Shown here: one piece after another, positions 51,893 to 61,513 of the stretch | How the letters are laid out: each line of letters opens with the position of its first letter | Position numbering within the stretch: position 1 is the stretch's first letter | NCBI GenBank assembly: GCA_024229115.1 | Contig: JAAEST010000053.1 | Span: 62,001 to 126,000 of the forward strand | From: Oligoflexia bacterium | GTDB taxonomy: Bacteria > Bdellovibrionota > Bacteriovoracia > Bacteriovoracales > Bacteriovoracaceae | Direction of reading: 5' to 3' | DNA length: 64,000 nucleotides | Made by a program: the position numbers and the translations under genes | The notes under the pieces: model-generated | What the model was told of the DNA's origin: nothing | Database searches by the model: none | The model's input: the letters and a program-made list of their open reading frames with translations, nothing else

Positions 51893-51946
51893 GGGATAAG
51901 ATTAAAGAAGTCGCCACTTTTTGGATACTAAAAAAACCTAACAAAA

Positions 51947-52861
51947 CTAAAGTAATTTTTCCAACTCACAAGGCCATTGTTGAGTATAATACTTCCCTAA
52001 GAAATTCTTATCTAAAGCTTGTTTGGCCAGATCATTTCCTAAGACTTCAAAATTCTCAAAACGACCTTTTTTCACATGAATGATAATGGGATTTCCACCA
52101 AGTGAGTGTGAGAGATTTGTCTCCACTAGAAATTCAGGAGTCTCACCTAAAATCCACTCTTTTGATTTAATCACATTCTCATATTTTAGATTATCTAGTG
52201 TACTGATCTCATCTGATTCAAGAGAAGAAAGCTCTCCAAATTTCTTAGACTTTTGGGCTTGTTGCAAAAGACATTGGGAAATCATGACCATATCAATATC
52301 TTGATATTTTTCACTGATATTTTTAACCGGTGAGCGAGTGGACTCAATAGATTTTGATTTGATATTACCTGAGTTTTGAGTGAGGAAGTCCCAAATATTT
52401 TCAATTTCAGCACTTATGAGTAAAGTTCCGTGTTGAATCCAACGGCCTCGAGTATTTTTAAAGGCATTACCACTTACTTTATAGGACTTTTCTCCCTCGT
52501 CCATAATTAGATCAAAGCGATGATTTAATTTGAGTTCTACACCAATAGTTGCAAGCGAATCAGCAATAAATTTCAAATTCACTTCTCGACTTTCAAAGTT
52601 TCCACTACCAATAAAGCTGAAATTTAAATTCCCCGGACCTTGGTAGACACATCCCCCACCTGTAATTCTTCGGACTAAGAGGTGGTCATTATCTAGGGTG
52701 TGATCAACATGGATCTCACGCCATGGGTTCTGAAACTTGCCATAAATGACAGCGGGCGTCGATTGCCACAGCATGAAATGATCGTCTGAACTGTCTCTAA
52801 GGAGAGCCTCCTCTAGACCTAAGTTATAGAAAGGACATGTGTTGGTGGAATTGATGATCAT
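51947..52861 (-). CDS. Lipoate-protein ligase A-family protein
   Basis: A 304-residue protein with the LplA/LipM signatures RRITGGGCVYQGPGNLNFSF and KVSGNAF...WIQHGTLL. It attaches lipoate or octanoate to E2 and GcvH proteins, so it allows use of lipoate scavenged from a host or prey. The C-terminal accessory domain appears present but divergent. The gene starts with ATG at 52861 and shares its divergent intergenic region with the pectinacetylesterase-like gene. Confidence 0.92.
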   Translation of the reverse strand: MIINSTNTCPFYNLGLEEALLRDSSDDHFMLWQSTPAVIYGKFQNPWREIHVDHTLDNDHLLVRRITGGGCVYQGPGNLNFSFIGSGNFESREVNLKFIADSLATIGVELKLNHRFDLIMDEGEKSYKVSGNAFKNTRGRWIQHGTLLISAEIENIWDFLTQNSGNIKSKSIESTRSPVKNISEKYQDIDMVMISQCLLQQAQKSKKFGELSSLESDEISTLDNLKYENVIKSKEWILGETPEFLVETNLSHSLGGNPIIIHVKKGRFENFEVLGNDLAKQALDKNFLGKYYTQQWPCELEKLL

Positions 52862-52940
52862 GCTTCTTTGTAAGGAATCGTTTGCTATATGGCAACTCGC
52901 TTCCTAGAATATTAGCAACACTACATATGGGGATTGGTTT

Positions 52941-53921
52941 ATGAAGAAGTTTTTCACACTTTTATTGATTGCTCTAACTTTCAGCATATCTGCTCGTGAT
53001 TGGATTAAGGTGAAAATACCTGGGGCCAAATGTGGTAACGGAATGGACTATACTGTTTTCTGGGATAAGAGAGATAGTAGTAAGTTGGCCGTTGAATTTA
53101 TGGGTGGTGGTGTTTGTTGGAGTAGTGCTACATGCTACGGACCAAATTTTAGAACTTGGATTCATCCAATCCCTAAAATCTCAAACTTTTCTTCAATGAC
53201 AAAAGAAGGTGCACTTCTAGAAAATCATTCGATGATTTATTTTCCTTACTGTACTGGTGACGTCCATGCTGGAAGCCATGTGGCCAAGTACCAATTAGGA
53301 ATGAAAGTTCATCACACTGGTTACTCAAATGCCGTAAAAGCGTGGAAGTATTTTAAGGAAAAAGGTCTTATCGATTTTAAGAGAGTTGAAGATCTCGTTC
53401 TCTATGGTTCAAGTGCGGGTGGTATTGCCAGCTTCATCCACTCAAAAACAATTGCTCCTTATCTAAGTAAGGAAATGAATGTTAAGAAAACAATTCTCTC
53501 TGATAGTCCAGGACTTCATTTTGGTAAGGACTTCTGGAATAAGTTCACTTATAAACATCATCGTGATTTCAAAAGGGCCTTTAAACCAATCAAGTTAGAT
53601 TACAGATTTACGACTGGTTTTGTTGCACCTTCACTCCCCCTTGTTTGTAAGGAATTAGCGGACTGGAATATCGGAATCATGCAAGGATCAGAAGACCTTG
53701 TTATGAGTATTGTCTTTGGTGATATCTCTCCGAAAAAACATGCCAAGCTTATCTATAGCGAAAATGGTTTAGCGAATGTGGTAAAAGATGTCCCTAATTG
53801 TGAGGCATGGGTTGCCGATACAAAGATGCATACTTTTCTCATTCTCGATCGATCCGCTGAGAAGATTTATGTGAATGAAGAGTCGGCCCACGACTTCGCC
53901 AACCGCATCTACAACAATTAG
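52941..53921 (+). CDS. Exported pectinacetylesterase/Notum-like hydrolase
   Basis: A 326-residue alpha/beta hydrolase with a signal peptide (about 1-18). It opens AKCGNGMDYTVFWD and EFMGGGVCWSSATC, the family's oxyanion and disulfide region, and has the nucleophile in GSSAGG and a C-terminal His near 287. Relatives deacetylate pectin in plants or remove palmitoleate from Wnt in animals; bacterial substrates are less known. The stop shares TTAG with the convergent gene at 53918. Confidence 0.85.
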   Translation: MKKFFTLLLIALTFSISARDWIKVKIPGAKCGNGMDYTVFWDKRDSSKLAVEFMGGGVCWSSATCYGPNFRTWIHPIPKISNFSSMTKEGALLENHSMIYFPYCTGDVHAGSHVAKYQLGMKVHHTGYSNAVKAWKYFKEKGLIDFKRVEDLVLYGSSAGGIASFIHSKTIAPYLSKEMNVKKTILSDSPGLHFGKDFWNKFTYKHHRDFKRAFKPIKLDYRFTTGFVAPSLPLVCKELADWNIGIMQGSEDLVMSIVFGDISPKKHAKLIYSENGLANVVKDVPNCEAWVADTKMHTFLILDRSAEKIYVNEESAHDFANRIYNN

Positions 53922-54187
53922 TTATCTGTTAATAGGATCATGATGATTCTATAGATAATATAAAAGACGGCTGAACTTGTGATGGCGATAAGCCCTTTAA
54001 ATAAGCTCAGCATATTTTGAAATTTCTTCTTTCTATCGAGATCTGTTTCTACAAATTCTTTATTTTTTATCTTTTTAAAGTAATAAACCATTACTCCAAG
54101 TAAACTACCAATTAAAATAAGTGCGATCACAGGAAAATCGTAAGGTGTAATAACAATAGTTTCGCGAAGATAAGGAAAACGAGTCAT
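53918..54187 (-). CDS. Small membrane protein, unknown
   Basis: An 89-residue protein with two hydrophobic segments (about 18-36 and 66-86) separated by a charged cytosolic-type loop (KKIKNKEFVETDLDRKKK). No family recognised. Convergent with the esterase gene, sharing its stop tetranucleotide TTAG. Confidence 0.6.
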   Translation of the reverse strand: MTRFPYLRETIVITPYDFPVIALILIGSLLGVMVYYFKKIKNKEFVETDLDRKKKFQNMLSLFKGLIAITSSAVFYIIYRIIMILLTDN

Positions 54188-54255
54188 AAAGAAATTATAA
54201 CATAAATTCGAATAACTTTATGACGACGATGCTCGGATAAAATCATTCGAATAAA

Positions 54256-55188
54256 TTATTGATCTACAGAGACCTTTAAATTCAAAAGCTTAGCCTTCGC
54301 TCCTAAGATAAACGACGGAACCGGCTTCCCTTCTTCTCTAATCCCTGGAAGCGTCAGAGCTTCTTGAAATCTGAATTTAATATTTTTGAAGATCGTACTT
54401 GTATCAACACTCACGTAAATATTTTCCATTTCAATTTTCAGAGCTGGAGCAGGAATCTTTTCAAGTTCAAGATAGTCATCAATATTATCTTTGATCTTCG
54501 GATGAACTTGATAAAGATCTTCAGCAAGCTTTTTGAAAATTCCAAGAATCTTAACAGGTCTTTTGGCAAAGTTTCTGGCCCATGCTTTTTCTTCTTCTGT
54601 ATCAATATCTTCGAAAACTACTTCTGTTCCATCTTCTGCAACAACTTCAACAATTTCTTCTACAGAACTATTTGGATCTTCTTCTTTTTCGTTGATTGGA
54701 ATAACGATTCCTCTTTTCTTGTCTTTGGCATAGAAAGTTACCGCGAACTTTCCTTGTTTACGTCCAAATGAAATTTTAGCAATCTGCTGAAGTGTATCTT
54801 CAACTTCTGGCTCAATTTTCTCTTCTGATAATTTTTCAAAAGCTCTTACTAACTTCATCATATCGACGTGAGCAAGTTCATACTCTCCGATCTCAGATAA
54901 ATATCTTAGGATATACATTGTCAGCGTTAGCCCATCAGAAATCGAATATTCTTCACTCATGGCCTTTGAAACATTGAAAATACTTTTGGCCACTCTTTTA
55001 AGATCTTCTTCTTCAAGACCTAGTTCTGTGAATGCTGTTGTTTCATCATTCTGAGGAGTCGGCTTAGACTCTGGAGTTACTACTGGTCTCGGCTCTGGTC
55101 TCTTTGATGTTGTCGGAACAGTATCATCTGACCATGCCGGAATAAGCACAAGAGTTAATGTTGTTAATATTACTAATAGTTTTTTCAT
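54256..55188 (-). CDS. Exported acidic protein, partner of the large exported protein
   Basis: A 310-residue protein with a signal peptide (about 1-20), a Pro/Thr-rich linker (about 24-50), a helical domain with repeated short charged helices (about 55-130), a Glu-rich region (about 165-200) and a C-terminal beta part. No family recognised. It lies 30 bp downstream of the 1179-residue gene on the same strand, so the two probably form an operon. Confidence 0.72.
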   Translation of the reverse strand: MKKLLVILTTLTLVLIPAWSDDTVPTTSKRPEPRPVVTPESKPTPQNDETTAFTELGLEEEDLKRVAKSIFNVSKAMSEEYSISDGLTLTMYILRYLSEIGEYELAHVDMMKLVRAFEKLSEEKIEPEVEDTLQQIAKISFGRKQGKFAVTFYAKDKKRGIVIPINEKEEDPNSSVEEIVEVVAEDGTEVVFEDIDTEEEKAWARNFAKRPVKILGIFKKLAEDLYQVHPKIKDNIDDYLELEKIPAPALKIEMENIYVSVDTSTIFKNIKFRFQEALTLPGIREEGKPVPSFILGAKAKLLNLKVSVDQ

Positions 55189-55218
55189 TTCTCTATTACC
55201 CTAAATTTATCAAATTCC

Positions 55219-58200
55219 TTATTTATTAATCATTTTGTAAACAGCTTCTGCAAAGATCGCCTCTGGGTAGAAACTGTGGTTCCAGTCAGTTGGTCCTTTA
55301 TCAACCATCTTCTTATTGTTGCTATGGAACTTCTCTCCATATGTTTTCAGAAGAGGGTTAACAATTCTTTCTCTAAGATCTGCTGCCTTTTGAGCATAAA
55401 GATCAGAGTACATTACTTCACCTTCAAGACCGTGATCTTTGATCGCTTGATCAACTTCTTCTAACTTAGTTGCTAGAACATGTGATGCTGCCACCATATA
55501 CATAACTTCAACACCAGTTGTCGTTAGTCTTCTGTCATTGAAACCTGGCATTGATACACCAAAGTTTGAGTTAAGGTTTCTATTGATTTGATTAATCACA
55601 CTCATGTCTGGCTTAATCATGTCGATAACACCATTGTACTGAGAAACAACTCTCATTAATCTGTGTGATAAACTCATTTTCTTATAGTCTGAGTTTCTGA
55701 TTAGTTTATCTGCTAATCCACCTACCATAAGGATCTTCTTCACTTCATCAGCATTTTCTGTGCTCTTTAAAACAGAAGTCATTTCTGAAGCTGTTGTCAT
55801 AATTCTGATAAGCTCACCTTTATCAACATTGGCCATATTTCCTGATGTTGAAAAGTCCATCGCTACAGTGTTCTCTGACTTATTAAGAGTTAGACCAACA
55901 TTTTCACCATTGAACTTCTGAGTTGGAAGTAATCTTACTTCAAACGCATTGGCCATAAGGTGTGGGTTAAGTTGGATAAGAATCTCTTCATCGTGAGCAA
56001 TGATCTTGGCATACTTATTGATCTTTACTCCACTTAGTTCAGTCGAACCGTTCTTCTCAGGAGATTGATCGTTCACATACTTATTTACAAAGTTAAGGGC
56101 AATTTTCTTAACTTTCTTAGCAATACTTGATTTCTTGAAATCAATATTTCCACCGATAAGACCAATGGCCTTATCAAGAACTGAAGTATCACCTTCAAAC
56201 TTTACTCCTACTCCCATTAAATCAAACTTTAATAGCTCATCTCCAAGGAATACTTCGTAAGGCTTAACAGCAAGCTTTTGCTTATACTTTGAAAGCTCTT
56301 CTACACTTAGATTTGCTCTTAAGTTCACAGTGATTGACTTAGTCTTAACTGGGTAAGTCTCACCAAACCATCTTGCAGGGTTATACCAACCTCTTTTAGA
56401 TTTCTCGATACTTTGAATCGTTGTCGACAATCTCATCACGCCATCTCTGATGATTTTTAGACTCATGTCTTGAACCATAAAGTAAGACTGCTCTTTATCT
56501 TTTCTAAGCTCAGCTTGAACATCTTTATTCTGTTGCTTGTAAGCATCAGCTAAGACTTGGTTAACTAGCTTCTCTAGTGACTTAAGATTTAACTTCAATC
56601 CTAGGTCTTTCTCAATTGTTGGAAGAGTTTCATCAATTCCTACAAATTCTTGTGAATCAAAGAACTCTGCTCTTTGGTGAATTCTTTCTACATAGTTCTT
56701 AGAACGAACACCATATCCAACAGCAAGGTCTAGGTATGTTTGGTTAAACTTCTTGTCAAATAAAGACTCAATATTCCAAACTTGTACTTTATTTTCTGTC
56801 GCTAGAATTGTGTCAGTTACAATTCTTGGATCAAGCTTAAACTTGATTAACCCTGAAGCTTCATCATAGCTAATTAGTTCTTTAAAGAAGAGCTTAAGCT
56901 TCCCTTCAACTTTCTCTTTACCAGCTAGGATAAATGGGTTTCCTTCAATATCGATTTTAGCTAATTCAACAAGAGCATCTGAACCTTTACCAATTAGCTC
57001 AGGAAGTTTCTGTTGGTAAGTCGTCGCTTGTTTCGTAATATTTCTAAGTATCTGCTGATACGGAGAATTTAGCTCGGATCCTGACGGATCCTCATCCTCT
57101 TCACCTTGATCATTTGTTTCCCCTGGAGTAACTGCCGTAGGGTCTTCAATGAGCGTTGTTGCCATTGTGTGAACAAGGGCCATCTTTACCCAGTTGGCCA
57201 TGACATTTCCATGACCATCAGCTGCACTTAAGAATGTTCTTTCGCTTCCAGAGAGTACTGAGAAACTCTTAACATCTAATCCTAGGTATCCATCATCAAG
57301 CATTCTTACTCTAAGAGCTACTTCAAATGGGACACCAGCTCCCCAAGTATCTTCAGCAAAACGCCATGGCTTCTTACTCCACTGAATTCCACTTCCTTCC
57401 ATACCCATTTCCATAAGCATGTTTAGCTCTAGGTTCATAATCCCTTTCATTACGATTCCTGGGATATGAGGAGCATAGTAGACATCAATTTCTGGGAATA
57501 ATTGCTCATTCTCGAATTCGAAATCTCTAAAGAAACGTGCGGCTTGCGTGATCGTCGCCTGACTTAATCGTTGTTCTAGGAAAGGTGCCGTCTTATTATT
57601 CGCGTCCCCACCGTTTCTAATAGAGTTATCGAGTACATTCTTTCTCTTAATATAAACTAAGAGGTTTGAAACATATTCAAAAGTATCCCTTTTGAAAGCT
57701 TCATAGGCCTTAGCCGGATCAGCTTTGAAAACTGGATTCTTTTCATTAAGAGCAACTCGAGCTCTTGAAGCTACGTGAGTTCTCATATCAATTAATTCTC
57801 TTTTATCTCTTTCTTCAAGTCCTACAAAGTTCATAAGCTCCTGCTTATTTCCTAAGTAAGCTTCTACTTCATTCATGAAACCATTTACATCTGAGTACTC
57901 AGCATAAAGAGCAGCTCTTTGCTCTTCTAAAGTTGTTGAGTCATGCTCATATCTATTAGCAACGTCGGCAATCCAAGCATTACCTGGTTTTCCAAGTCCT
58001 GCTTCAACTCTAAGAACCATCATGTCAGTTCCCTTAAGAAGTACTGGATTGATTTGCCACATTCTAATATCTGTAATTTCTGCGTAGTCTTTTAACTGAG
58101 GAATTTGCGTGAAGTCTAATTTAACAGCGATCGTATTTCCACGGAAACGAATTCCCTTCTGCTCAATCATCTTCTTAATTTTTACTGAAAGATTATCTTC

Positions 58201-58758
58201 TGAGTTGGCCATCTCTGGTTTTACATCAAGCATGTAGTTCATGAAGCTTGTATTTGTAAGTAAACCAACTAAGTATTGTGAAGCTCTGTTAAGAGCATTT
58301 AAATATGAGTGACCATCTAATTTAAATTCAACGAATTCAATTTGAAAATATCTTGTAAGGGCAAGTTTCTTTGCTGTAGGAAGTTTGAAACTAATATTAA
58401 ATCTATGCTTGGCCTTAAACTCTCCGCCACCAGCAATATCATTCATATCTCTTACGATATCTACTGGAAGTTCGGCGACACCTTCCATAATGACTAATCT
58501 ATTAATTGGATCAAAGTCTAATCTATCAAGCGATAGGATTTGTGTTCCTGGTGCAGTTAGTGCCTTCTTAGCTTCTCTCTTCACTAATTCAATTGGCACA
58601 TTAATAACAACTAAGGCTTCCTCAGGTCTCACATTATTCGATTTCATTGAGTTATGAGAAACACCCGGATCTAGAACTCTAGCGTTTACTGGATTGACGG
58701 CCATCAAAAAAGTAGACACCATCAATACCCATAAGAAACTTAAATTAAATCTTTTCAT
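55219..58758 (-). CDS. Very large exported protein of unknown function
   Basis: A 1179-residue protein with a signal peptide (about 1-26). The body mixes long beta-strand segments (LVVINVPIELVKREAKKAL, DYAEITDIRMWQINPVLLKG) with helical stretches and one acidic break (EDEDPSGSEL near 560). No transmembrane helices after the signal. I do not recognise a family; the strand-rich amphipathic pattern would fit a lipid- or surface-binding scaffold. It is the largest gene in the window and heads an operon with the gene at 54256. Confidence 0.72.
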   Translation of the reverse strand: MKRFNLSFLWVLMVSTFLMAVNPVNARVLDPGVSHNSMKSNNVRPEEALVVINVPIELVKREAKKALTAPGTQILSLDRLDFDPINRLVIMEGVAELPVDIVRDMNDIAGGGEFKAKHRFNISFKLPTAKKLALTRYFQIEFVEFKLDGHSYLNALNRASQYLVGLLTNTSFMNYMLDVKPEMANSEDNLSVKIKKMIEQKGIRFRGNTIAVKLDFTQIPQLKDYAEITDIRMWQINPVLLKGTDMMVLRVEAGLGKPGNAWIADVANRYEHDSTTLEEQRAALYAEYSDVNGFMNEVEAYLGNKQELMNFVGLEERDKRELIDMRTHVASRARVALNEKNPVFKADPAKAYEAFKRDTFEYVSNLLVYIKRKNVLDNSIRNGGDANNKTAPFLEQRLSQATITQAARFFRDFEFENEQLFPEIDVYYAPHIPGIVMKGIMNLELNMLMEMGMEGSGIQWSKKPWRFAEDTWGAGVPFEVALRVRMLDDGYLGLDVKSFSVLSGSERTFLSAADGHGNVMANWVKMALVHTMATTLIEDPTAVTPGETNDQGEEDEDPSGSELNSPYQQILRNITKQATTYQQKLPELIGKGSDALVELAKIDIEGNPFILAGKEKVEGKLKLFFKELISYDEASGLIKFKLDPRIVTDTILATENKVQVWNIESLFDKKFNQTYLDLAVGYGVRSKNYVERIHQRAEFFDSQEFVGIDETLPTIEKDLGLKLNLKSLEKLVNQVLADAYKQQNKDVQAELRKDKEQSYFMVQDMSLKIIRDGVMRLSTTIQSIEKSKRGWYNPARWFGETYPVKTKSITVNLRANLSVEELSKYKQKLAVKPYEVFLGDELLKFDLMGVGVKFEGDTSVLDKAIGLIGGNIDFKKSSIAKKVKKIALNFVNKYVNDQSPEKNGSTELSGVKINKYAKIIAHDEEILIQLNPHLMANAFEVRLLPTQKFNGENVGLTLNKSENTVAMDFSTSGNMANVDKGELIRIMTTASEMTSVLKSTENADEVKKILMVGGLADKLIRNSDYKKMSLSHRLMRVVSQYNGVIDMIKPDMSVINQINRNLNSNFGVSMPGFNDRRLTTTGVEVMYMVAASHVLATKLEEVDQAIKDHGLEGEVMYSDLYAQKAADLRERIVNPLLKTYGEKFHSNNKKMVDKGPTDWNHSFYPEAIFAEAVYKMINK

Positions 58759-58793
58759 AGACTTATCCCTCTATTAAATAATCTTTGTGATTA

Positions 58794-59429
58794 TTAGAGC
58801 AAGAGGGATGCCAATTCTAGCAGGGCCACTGGAAGTGGTAATTTCTGGAAACTAAACTCAAATCCCTGAGATTTAAGGTGCTTCTTAAAGTCTTCTTCGA
58901 TCTGATCATGCTTTGGAGCTATATCTTCGAGGATGTCCACTCGGGAAGAGCACTTGCCTTCAGTTGTTACTGAAGGCTCATCAGGATTAAAGGCCAGGCA
59001 ACCATAAGGCTTATATTCTGGATCAATCGGACAACCAAGAGATTGATGAAGGAAGAATGGGCATGTGTAAGTTCTACGAAAACTTCTCCCACCAAAGGAT
59101 ATTTCCTTATCTAAGCGATTCTCAGCAACACTGGCTTCTAGCTTAGTTACTAGCTCCTGTGTCCACAGATCGTTCTTAATCAAATAATAGAAGAGTTCAC
59201 AGGCCTCCAGCGGTGTGACCTGCATTGAGTTGTGAGGCCTTGTACAGCAAAACCCTTGGCAACTAAAGCAATTCTTCCCATTTGTCTCGCCTTCTTTCAT
59301 AAGTGAAACTAATTCAATTCTACGGGAATCTTTTAAGATTCCATCCTCTAAGTACTTGAATATAGGCGATTTAAAACGTGTAAATCCTTCATTGTTTTTC
59401 ATATTCTTTAGGTAATTATCACTAGACAT
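58794..59429 (-). CDS. YkgJ-like Cys-cluster protein
   Basis: A 211-residue protein with the YkgJ metal-binding pattern: NCFSCQGFCC near 53-62, then TYTCPFF, GCPID and YGCLAF. These proteins are thought to bind Zn or an Fe-S cluster. It has no signal peptide, so it is cytosolic. It lies divergently from the trypsin-like gene with only 15 bp between the starts. Confidence 0.85.
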   Translation of the reverse strand: MSSDNYLKNMKNNEGFTRFKSPIFKYLEDGILKDSRRIELVSLMKEGETNGKNCFSCQGFCCTRPHNSMQVTPLEACELFYYLIKNDLWTQELVTKLEASVAENRLDKEISFGGRSFRRTYTCPFFLHQSLGCPIDPEYKPYGCLAFNPDEPSVTTEGKCSSRVDILEDIAPKHDQIEEDFKKHLKSQGFEFSFQKLPLPVALLELASLLL

Positions 59430-59444
59430 GCTAAAAGGTCCATA

Positions 59445-60443
59445 ATGAAAAAGCTAATGACATCTCTTTTTCTTGCTTCAGCACTAGTTATATCTAGCTG
59501 TGGTGGCGGGAATAAGGGTACAGACATTAACGGTAACCCTGGCGGAAACGGTAAGGTTACTCCTCAGGAAACACCTCAAGATCTAGAAGAAAGTTTTCAG
59601 ATTGGTGATGACTGGGGAAGAAAACTTGGAAACTTAAGGGTTCTTCAAAATGAGCCGAATCAAGTAATTCGTGACCACGTTCCTGCGGTAGCGAAGATCA
59701 TTACTTACTATAGTAAAGGAACTGGCTTCTATTTAGGGAAGCATGCAGGGAAACACCTTCTTGCAACAGCCGCTCACGTCCTGGCCAATGTTCCAACATG
59801 TAAAATTGGATTACTCAGCCCTAGATTCTACTTTGAAAATATTGTTGATGGTCTCTACTGTAAACAATATATCCTCGTTGATAAGGAATTAGATTTTGCC
59901 ATTGTAGAACTTGATGTGAAAAAGAAAGATGAATTTAAGTTCTATCAAATGAATGCTTTCTCATTCACAAACAACCTTAACTACTTTAAGAATTATCCTT
60001 TAGCAGCTATTGGTTATGGTGAAGTTAATAATCCAAGAAAGAAAATTACTTATGACGCTTCTGAAGATTGTCGTATTCTAAGTCCGGATAATCGTTTTAG
60101 AAGTGTGAGACGTGAAGCTGGTGATCAATCGAGATCAATTCCATCTTTTGCAACTGGTTGTGATATTTCTCGTGGCGATAGTGGTTCTCCTGTTATTAAT
60201 AGAGAGACAGGTGAACTTTTAGGTATTGTTTGGGGAACAACGACTCCAAAGCCAGTTAGCGTGAAGTCTTCAGCCTATGTTGCAAGATTAGCTGACGAGA
60301 ACTCTGAAGATATCTGGAAGTATATGAGTTATGTGATTCCTATGGTTGAAATCAGAGAAGCTGTAAAGAAAGCCGTTCGTAATGGACGAATGAATAGAAA
60401 TCGTCGAATCACGCTTATGGTACTTTTCGATATCCGTTACTAG
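59445..60443 (+). CDS. Trypsin-like serine protease lipoprotein
   Basis: A 332-residue protein with lipobox VISSC (about 15-19), a Gly/Asn-rich linker and an S1-type domain: His in TAAHV, Asp in LDFAIVEL and Ser in RGDSGSPV. All three triad residues are present. It is anchored at the membrane surface and may process envelope or prey proteins. The start codon is only 15 bp from the divergent YkgJ-like gene. Confidence 0.9.
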   Translation: MKKLMTSLFLASALVISSCGGGNKGTDINGNPGGNGKVTPQETPQDLEESFQIGDDWGRKLGNLRVLQNEPNQVIRDHVPAVAKIITYYSKGTGFYLGKHAGKHLLATAAHVLANVPTCKIGLLSPRFYFENIVDGLYCKQYILVDKELDFAIVELDVKKKDEFKFYQMNAFSFTNNLNYFKNYPLAAIGYGEVNNPRKKITYDASEDCRILSPDNRFRSVRREAGDQSRSIPSFATGCDISRGDSGSPVINRETGELLGIVWGTTTPKPVSVKSSAYVARLADENSEDIWKYMSYVIPMVEIREAVKKAVRNGRMNRNRRITLMVLFDIRY

Positions 60444-60462
60444 CTAAACCGCTGTTTAAGGC

Positions 60463-61470
60463 TCAATCCGCCTTAAACTCCTCCTGAAAACCAGAGTTAT
60501 CATCTAAGATGGCATCTTCATCAAATTCAGGCTCATCAGAAAGCTGTAATGCTTTATCTGAACGATAATTAACTTCAAAGTTAGGCTTTCTATTTTTGCG
60601 CTTCTTAGAAGGCTTACTATTACTAAGTGAACTTAATAAGGTAGAATCGAGCTTTCTCTTATTATCTTTCTTACTTCCCTTCTTCTTTTTAAAGATATCC
60701 ACTTTTCTAATATTAGGTAGCTGCTCTTTTTTTAAGTAACCGCTAATAACCATCTTATCGAGAATTTCATTAACAGTTTTATTTCCGTACTCTGTTAACT
60801 GACCTTGTTTAAAAGATTGCATATTTCTTTTTGGATTAGGAAGAAGCATGGCCAAGAAAGCCCCCTCTTTTGCTGAAAGATCTTTTGGCTTCTTTCCGAA
60901 GTAAAACTTAGCCGCATCATGAATTCCATAAACACCTGGGGCAAATTCAACAACATTGAGATATGTCTCTAGGATTCTCTCTTTCGTTAAGTTTCTTTCT
61001 AGGACAATTGAGGCCGCAAGCTCTTTAAATTTACGATGGAGTGAACGTTGATGAGTAAAAAAGAGATTCTTAACCAGCTGCTGAGAAATAGTGCTGGCCC
61101 CTCTTTTACGCCCCCCTTGAGTGGCCTCAGAGACAGCATCCTTAATCTGGTTCATGTCATAACCTGAATGATTATAGAAGGCCCAGTCTTCAGAAACAAC
61201 AATGGCATGGGCAGCAGTATAGTTTATATCTTTGAAAGAAACCCAATTCTTAGGTTTCTTAGAAACTATTTTATAAGTGACTTGTTCGTTCTCGTATTTA
61301 TAAGAAACAAAATGATTTTCTAAACTCTTAATCTGTCCAGATGGGACAAAGACAAAGAACCATACAATAGGAACAAAGATAAAGAAGTCGATAACAAGGA
61401 CAGCTATAAGTAACTTCTTCTTAAATGGATTCATCCCTGTTTTAGCAGGGATATTTTCTGGCGAATTCAT
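60463..61470 (-). CDS. mtgA: Monofunctional peptidoglycan transglycosylase with basic C-terminal extension
   Basis: A 335-residue GT51 enzyme with one N-terminal TM helix (about 18-40), the catalytic Glu motif EDWAFYNHSGYD, GASTISQQLVKN, and RILETYLNVVEF. It polymerises lipid II glycan strands. MtgA is typically about 240 residues; here about 85 extra residues rich in Lys, Ser and Asp follow (KKKKGSKKDNKRK...). There is no transpeptidase domain. The role of the tail is unknown. Confidence 0.93.
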   Translation of the reverse strand: MNSPENIPAKTGMNPFKKKLLIAVLVIDFFIFVPIVWFFVFVPSGQIKSLENHFVSYKYENEQVTYKIVSKKPKNWVSFKDINYTAAHAIVVSEDWAFYNHSGYDMNQIKDAVSEATQGGRKRGASTISQQLVKNLFFTHQRSLHRKFKELAASIVLERNLTKERILETYLNVVEFAPGVYGIHDAAKFYFGKKPKDLSAKEGAFLAMLLPNPKRNMQSFKQGQLTEYGNKTVNEILDKMVISGYLKKEQLPNIRKVDIFKKKKGSKKDNKRKLDSTLLSSLSNSKPSKKRKNRKPNFEVNYRSDKALQLSDEPEFDEDAILDDNSGFQEEFKAD

Positions 61471-61513
61471 GGGGTACTCCTTACCCCACTATTATACTAA
61501 AAACTTGATTATT

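Noticed and set aside
54364-54977. Plus-strand ORFs opposite the 54256 gene, one of 135 codons
   Set aside because: Phe/Asn-rich composition is what the reverse complement of Lys/Glu-rich coding DNA gives; no ribosome site.
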